This document shows positions 60,317 through 64,000 of a DNA stretch of 64,000 nucleotides, piece by piece. How positions within the stretch are numbered: position 1 is the stretch's first letter; the number at the start of each line of letters is the position of its first letter. Position numbers and translations under genes: made by a program. Origin of the DNA: Nonomuraea aurantiaca (GTDB lineage Bacteria; Actinomycetota; Actinomycetes; Streptosporangiales; Streptosporangiaceae); contig NZ_JAIWNB010000011.1 in assembly GCF_020215705.1 (NCBI RefSeq), positions 186,001 to 250,000 of the forward strand, given 5' to 3'. The notes beneath the pieces were generated by a model. It saw only the letters and a program-made list of their open reading frames with translations. It did not search any database and was not told where the DNA came from.

Positions 60317-60537
60317 CCAACTCATCCAAGCGCGTGGCTGACCGCCTCCTGTCGGTGGCCCAGGTCGCCGAACGGCTCGGCACCAGCGAGCGGTTCCCCC
60401 GGCGGCTCATCGAAGAACGCCGGATCACCTTCGTCCGCCTAGGGCGCAAGGTTCGCTTCCCCGAATCCGCGCTCAACGACTTCATCGCGGCGGGACTCGT
60501 CCACCCGATCACCATCCATACATGGAGCGCGGCATGA
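60313..60537 (+). CDS. xis: Excisionase (MerR/AlpA-like helix-turn-helix)
   Basis: 74 residues. LLSVAQVAERLGTSERFPRR and LIEERRITFVRLGRKVRFPE are the winged-helix excisionase pattern (helix_turn_helix_17). Its start overlaps the Rep stop and its stop overlaps the int start (both ATGA), so rep-xis-int are translationally coupled. Confidence 0.9.
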   Translation: MTNSSKRVADRLLSVAQVAERLGTSERFPRRLIEERRITFVRLGRKVRFPESALNDFIAAGLVHPITIHTWSAA

Positions 60538-61661
60538 GTAAGCGTCGATTCGGGCGCGTTCGGAAACTCCCCTCGGGACGATTCCAGGCCAGGTATCCGG
60601 GGCCTGACGGCGTCGACCGCACCGCATCGCACACCTTCGCGACCAAGAAGGAAGCCGAGATCTGGCTGACCAAGAAGGAGGCCGAACTTCTGGCCGGCGA
60701 CTGGCTGAATCCGGACCTCGGCAAGGTCAGCTTCAAGGAGTACGGCGCGGCGTGGATGGACGAGCGTCCGGGCCTGCGTCCCAAGACGGTCCAGCTCTAC
60801 GAGGGACTTCTCCGCATTCACCTCGTCCCGACTTTCGGCAACTGCGCCATGAGCGAGGTCAAGGTCGCTCGCATCCGGAAGTGGCGCAAGCAGCTCCTGG
60901 ACGGCGGGGTTGGACCGATCACCGTGGCCAAGGCGTACCGGCTCCTGAAGGCCATCTTCAACACGGCTGTGGAGGATGGGCTGATCAAGGCCAACCCCTG
61001 CACGATCAAGAAGGCAGGAAAGGAAGACTCGCCCGAGCGGCCCGTACTGACCATGAAGCAGGTCTTCGTCCTGGCCGACGCCATCGAACCGCGGTTCCGC
61101 ATGCTGATCCTTCTGGCGACCTTTGCCAGCCTGCGGTGGGGTGAACTGGCCGCACTCCAGCGGAAGAACCTCGACCTGGAGGCGGGGACGATCCGCATCG
61201 TCGGGACCACAACCGAGCTCAAGGACGGCTCGGTGACCATCGGGCCGCCCAAGTCGGAAGCGGGCAAGCGTCTCGTCAGCATCCCGGCGACGCTGCTGCC
61301 CGATCTGCGAGCGCACATGGAGACGTACGCCGAGAAGGGCGAGCACGGACACGTCTTCGTCGGCCCCAAGGGCGCCAAGCTCCGGCGCTCGAACTTCACC
61401 CGTGTCTGGGCGGCGGCGCTCAAGAAGGCGATGCTCAGCGGATTCCACTTCCATGATCTCCGTCACACCGGAAACACCCTCGCCGCCCAGTCCGGCGCGA
61501 CTCTCCGGGACCTCATGACCCGCATGGGCCACTCGTCCACCCGAGCCGCGTTGATCTACCAGCACACCGCGATGGAGCGTGATCGGGCCATCGCCGACGC
61601 TCTCGGCAAGCTCGCCGAGGAAGCCCTGAAGGACCAAGATCAAGACGGATGGGGCACGTAA
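60534..61661 (+). CDS. int: Tyrosine site-specific integrase
   Basis: 375 residues from ATG 60534 (ATG 60522 is possible; GGAG lies 8 bp before 60534). N-terminal arm-binding domain (RVRKLPSGRFQARYPGPDGV), SAM-like core-binding domain (SFKEYGAAWMDERPGLRPKT) and catalytic domain with Arg201 (FASLRWGEL), His-x-x-Arg-His at 307-311 (HDLRHTGN), His333 (MGHSS) and the Tyr nucleophile near 342 (LIYQHT). All residues present, so probably active. Its stop codon lies inside the right arm-site pair. Confidence 0.95.
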   Translation: MSKRRFGRVRKLPSGRFQARYPGPDGVDRTASHTFATKKEAEIWLTKKEAELLAGDWLNPDLGKVSFKEYGAAWMDERPGLRPKTVQLYEGLLRIHLVPTFGNCAMSEVKVARIRKWRKQLLDGGVGPITVAKAYRLLKAIFNTAVEDGLIKANPCTIKKAGKEDSPERPVLTMKQVFVLADAIEPRFRMLILLATFASLRWGELAALQRKNLDLEAGTIRIVGTTTELKDGSVTIGPPKSEAGKRLVSIPATLLPDLRAHMETYAEKGEHGHVFVGPKGAKLRRSNFTRVWAAALKKAMLSGFHFHDLRHTGNTLAAQSGATLRDLMTRMGHSSTRAALIYQHTAMERDRAIADALGKLAEEALKDQDQDGWGT

Positions 61662-61669
61662 CGGGCACG
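61652..61669. repeat. Right arm-site pair, GGGCACG type
   Basis: GGGCACG at 61652-61658 and ACGGGCACG at 61661-61669, period 11, around the int stop codon. Same type as 58598, 48943 and 53484. Confidence 0.8.
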
Positions 61670-61698
61670 GAAGATCGAAAACCGCCTAAGAAACGATC

Positions 61699-61735
61699 AA
61701 AGCCAGGTTGGGAATTCATCCCCGACCTGGCTTTT
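61699..61735 (+). terminator. Rho-independent-like terminator after int
   Basis: AAGCCAGGT and ACCTGGCTTTT form a stem around TTGGGAATTCATCCCCG, which itself partly pairs, ending in four Ts. Degenerate versions (ACCTGGGCTTT and similar) precede most att copies, marking places where an integrase gene used to end. Confidence 0.75.
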
Positions 61736-61744
61736 CCTGGTGAG

Positions 61745-61815
61745 AGCGGGTGACGGGAATCGAACCCGCGCTGTCAGCTTGGGAAGCTGATGTTCTGCCA
61801 TTGAACTACACCCGC
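61745..61815 (-). tRNA. tRNA-Gly (anticodon CCC)
   Basis: 71 nt on the minus strand. Acceptor GCGGGTG/CACCCGC, D stem GTTC/GAAC, anticodon stem TCAGC/GCTGA with loop TTCCCAA (anticodon CCC, reads GGG), T arm GCGGG-TTCGATT-CCCGT. CCA is not encoded. It is the integration target (attB) of the whole island; the element end restores the tRNA 3' half. Confidence 0.95.
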
Positions 61816-61913
61816 ATCGGCCGTAGCCGCGACCACCACTCTAGCGGAAACTCGGCCCACATCAGCCAGCCGTGCCCCCAAGTTTCCCACCGGCACGCGG
61901 TAGGTTGCTCTGC

Positions 61914-62489
61914 GTGCTGCTATCTGACCGCGACATCCTGGCCGAGATCGACTCGGGACGGCTGGCTCTCGATCCGTTCGATCGGGACATGATTCAACCG
62001 TCCAGTATCGACGTCCGGCTCGATCGGTTCTTCCGGGTGTTTGAGAATCATCGGTATCCGCATATCGATCCGTCCGTCGAGCAGCCGGATCTGACGCGGA
62101 TGGTGGAGCCTGACGGGGATGATCCGTTCATTCTGCATCCCGGGGAGTTCGTGCTGGCTTCGTCGTACGAGGTGATCAGCCTGCCTGATCACCTGGCGTC
62201 GCGGCTGGAGGGGAAGAGTTCGCTGGGGCGGCTCGGGTTGTTGACTCACTCGACTGCAGGGTTCATCGATCCGGGGTTCAGTGGGCATGTCACGTTGGAG
62301 CTGTCCAATGTGGCCACGTTGCCGATCAAGCTGTGGCCGGGGATGAAGATCGGGCAGCTGTGTGTGTTTCGGTTGAGTTCGCCGGCTGAGCATCCGTACG
62401 GGTCGTCGAAGTACGGGTCGCGGTACCAGGGGCAGCGCGGGCCGACGCCGTCCCGGTCGTTCCGGAACTTCCATCGGACGAAGATCTGA
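61914..62489 (+). CDS. dcd: dCTP deaminase
   Basis: 191 residues from GTG 61914, the usual length. MIQPSSIDVRLDRFFRVF, the active-site segment ASRLEGKSSLGRLGLLTHST and AGFIDPGFSGHVTLELSNVA (catalytic Glu) are typical. Converts dCTP to dUTP, or directly to dUMP in bifunctional actinobacterial enzymes; which applies here is not settled. Core chromosomal gene just outside the island. Confidence 0.96.
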   Translation: MLLSDRDILAEIDSGRLALDPFDRDMIQPSSIDVRLDRFFRVFENHRYPHIDPSVEQPDLTRMVEPDGDDPFILHPGEFVLASSYEVISLPDHLASRLEGKSSLGRLGLLTHSTAGFIDPGFSGHVTLELSNVATLPIKLWPGMKIGQLCVFRLSSPAEHPYGSSKYGSRYQGQRGPTPSRSFRNFHRTKI

Positions 62490-63301
62490 CGAGGATCCGA
62501 TAAAGGCCTCCGACGAAGGTCTCTGACGAAGGTCTGATGCTCTGGGGTGTTTGAGGGCGGACTGATTGGGGCTCGCCTGGCGTGCGGGTCTCCCCCGGCA
62601 TCCCCCGGAGTACTGGCGGGCGGCTTGCGGGAAGCTGGCGGGCACCCCTCTGGTAGCTGGCTAGGGCCCCAGATACCTGGCGGGTGCCTCGGGGGCTTGC
62701 GGGCATCTCGGGTACCTGGCGGGGTCTCCCCGACGGACCTCCCGGCCCCCAAGGACGGGCGCCCATCGGATGGGCCTCCCAGGCGGGCTTCCCTCGGCAA
62801 ACTGCGGGCATGCCTCGGGCAGTGGGCGGGCGTCCCCGGAAAACTGGCGGAGAGCAGCGAGCCTCCAGCGTCCGACCTATGAGCAGGCGGCCAGGCGGCG
62901 CCTGCTCCCAGTAGCGGCTCCAGACCCGTCAGAAGCCGCTCTGACCGCGGACCGCCTCGCACCGCACCACCGCCCGCCCCACTCTGCCCGCGGACCGCCC
63001 CACACCACCCAGCCCCAAGACGTCCGAAGACGCCCGAAGACACGACACGCCCGACCAACCCACCACCGGACTAGCGGTGGTCCGGAAATGTCACCAAGAT
63101 GGACTGGACAAGCGGCGACCGAAACCCGCGGCCAAGTCTCCCCCACCCCGCCGTGGAAAAAGGGCAACCAAACTACCAACCGGCCCGGTGTCGCACACCA
63201 TACGAAGGGTAGCCAGTAGGAGAAGGGGACATGAAGTTCGCATTTCTCCTGGTAACCCGTACTCTCTACCACGGACCATCCCCGCACATCTGGAGAACGA
63301 C
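62490..63301. other. GC-rich gap with degenerate repeats
   Basis: Between about 62600 and 62860, variants of CTGGCGGG(C/T) recur roughly every 20-40 bp, each followed by a C/G-rich stretch, like a decayed minisatellite. The later part (62930-63060) is rich in CCGCCC/CACCAC and holds GACGTCCGAAGACGCCCGAAGAC, a short direct repeat. AGGAGAAGGGGAC near 63221 looks like a ribosome site before ATG 63231, but that frame does not lead into the PhoU-like protein. No gene is supported. Confidence 0.5.
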
Positions 63302-63919
63302 GTGCGCCTGCGTCTCACGCCACGTGAGGACAGCTACTACGACCTGTTCGCCGACTCCGCGAACAACCTGGTCACTGCATCCCGCCTATTGGTCGAGATC
63401 ATTAGCGAGGGATCGGACAGGGAAACCCTGGCCGAAAAGATGCGCGCCTGCGAGCACGCCGGGGACGAACGCACCCATGCGATCATGAACCGCCTCAATG
63501 AGAGCTTCATCACTCCGTTCGACCGTGAGGACATCTACCGTCTCGCCTCGAACCTCGATGACGTGATGGACGCCATGGAGGCGGCATCCGATCTCATCGT
63601 GCTCTACCAGATCGACCACCTCCCCAAGGACGTCGTCCGCCAGGTGGAGGTGCTGGAGCGGGCCGCCGAGCTGACCGCCGAGGCCATGCCGCGCCTGCGG
63701 TCGATGAAGAACCTCAACGAGTACTGGATCGAGGTCAACCGGCTGGAGAACCAGGGCGACCAGGTCTACAGAAGGCTGCTGGCCAAGCTGTTCAGCGGTG
63801 AGTACGACGCGTTGACGGTCATGAAGATGAAGGAGGTCGTCGACGCGCTCGAAGAGGCGGCCGACGCCTTCGAGCACGTCGCCAACACGGTCGAGTCGAT
63901 CGCGGTCAAGGAAAGCTAA
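63302..63919 (+). CDS. PhoU-like DUF47 protein (phosphate transporter accessory)
   Basis: 205 residues from GTG 63302, with GGAGA 7 bp upstream. DSYYDLFADSANNLVTASRL, AGDERTHAIMNRLNESFITP, FDREDIYRLASNLDDVMDAM: the all-helical metal-binding E/DxxxD motifs of DUF47/PhoU-like proteins. It is followed 5 bp later by a PiT transporter, and by analogy it tunes low-affinity phosphate uptake. Confidence 0.93.
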   Translation: MRLRLTPREDSYYDLFADSANNLVTASRLLVEIISEGSDRETLAEKMRACEHAGDERTHAIMNRLNESFITPFDREDIYRLASNLDDVMDAMEAASDLIVLYQIDHLPKDVVRQVEVLERAAELTAEAMPRLRSMKNLNEYWIEVNRLENQGDQVYRRLLAKLFSGEYDALTVMKMKEVVDALEEAADAFEHVANTVESIAVKES

Positions 63920-63924
63920 CCCCT

Positions 63925-64000
63925 GTGGACCTTTCGCTCGCCCTCGTCATCGGCGTGGTCGTCATCGCACTGGCCTTCGACTACACCAACGGGTTCCACG
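63925..64000 (+). CDS. pit: PiT-family inorganic phosphate transporter, N-terminal part
   Basis: Only 25 codons are in the window: a first transmembrane helix (LSLALVIGVVVIALAFDY) and the family signature DYTNGFH. Phosphate (metal-phosphate) symporter by family. It is 5 bp after the DUF47 gene, the usual operon order; the gene continues beyond the window. Confidence 0.9.
   Translation, partial: MDLSLALVIGVVVIALAFDYTNGFH

Larger units (their letters stand above)
58453..61815. mobile_element. Integrative element with intact xis-int, 3.4 kb
   Basis: Bounded by att copy 6 and the complete tRNA-Gly. Matching GGGCACG arm pairs lie at both ends (58598-58617 and 61652-61669). Carries two minus-strand unknown genes, hairpin copy C, a 5'-truncated Rep gene, xis and int. 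Gene order rep-xis-int next to a tRNA is that of actinomycete integrative and conjugative elements (AICEs), but replication and transfer genes are lost. Confidence 0.82.

Noticed and set aside
63231..63488. Frame starting at ATG 63231 with a good ribosome site
   Set aside because: It runs out of frame through the PhoU-like gene and is Thr/Arg-rich; the DUF47 frame from GTG 63302 is conserved. A short translated leader remains possible.

Overview
The window is high-GC actinomycete chromosome. GTG and TTG starts are common. The marker genes (a GlnR-type orphan regulator, a SARP/BTAD ATPase regulator, a MarP-type protease, MsiK-style sugar ABC operons without an ATPase, a LigD polymerase-domain protein) fit a filamentous actinomycete of Streptomyces/Streptosporangiales type; the genus is a guess. 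Housekeeping genes sit at both ends: glnR on the left; tRNA-Gly, dcd, a PhoU-like protein and the start of a PiT phosphate transporter on the right. Everything between is accessory.

Layout. 0-4.4 kb: glnR and a very large CRP-HTH/NB-ARC/TPR regulator. 4.4-11.5 kb: single genes (membrane glutaredoxin, FAD monooxygenase, EamA exporter with divergent MarR, CadD-like transporter, flavoprotein, PhzF-like isomerase). 11.6-20.1 kb: SARP-type ATPase regulator divergent from a translationally coupled FAD monooxygenase-GDSL hydrolase pair, then a secreted vanadium-haloperoxidase-like protein and a MarP-like membrane protease. 20.1-26 kb: DHFR-like reductase, GntR/membrane-protein pair, aldo/keto reductase, MFS exporter. 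27-33.3 kb: LacI-controlled galactoside uptake and hydrolysis operon (binding protein, two permeases, GH42 beta-galactosidase). 33.7-37.8 kb: LigD polymerase-domain protein divergent from a second sugar ABC operon. 37.8-48.5 kb: acetyltransferases, methyltransferase, NmrA-like reductases, MarR/reductase pair, two MFS exporters, a small secreted repeat protein, LysR regulator.

48.5-61.8 kb is the most unusual part: a stack of decayed integrative elements accreted at the 3' end of a tRNA-Gly(CCC) gene. The complete tRNA lies at 61745-61815, and six partial copies of its 3' half (about 43 bp) lie to its left. Between them sit short cargo blocks: VapBC and HigBA toxin-antitoxin pairs, acetyltransferases, unknown genes, a broken CutA-like gene, a broken XRE regulator, an IS256-family insertion and a degenerate integrase. 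Only the element next to the tRNA keeps intact xis and int genes, and its Rep gene is truncated. Each att copy is followed by a pair of 9-10 bp direct repeats spaced 11 bp apart (12 bp in one degenerate case), which I read as integrase arm sites. The repeat sequence differs between elements, but the left and right ends match in the two elements that keep an integrase. A GC-rich hairpin with an invariant 20-nt loop core and a covarying stem occurs three times in the island, twice directly next to a 5'-truncated gene. It is my best candidate for an undescribed functional element.

In the accessory chromosome many divergent gene pairs have clear operator palindromes (MarR/EamA, MarR/NmrA, GntR, LacI), so regulation can be read directly from the sequence.
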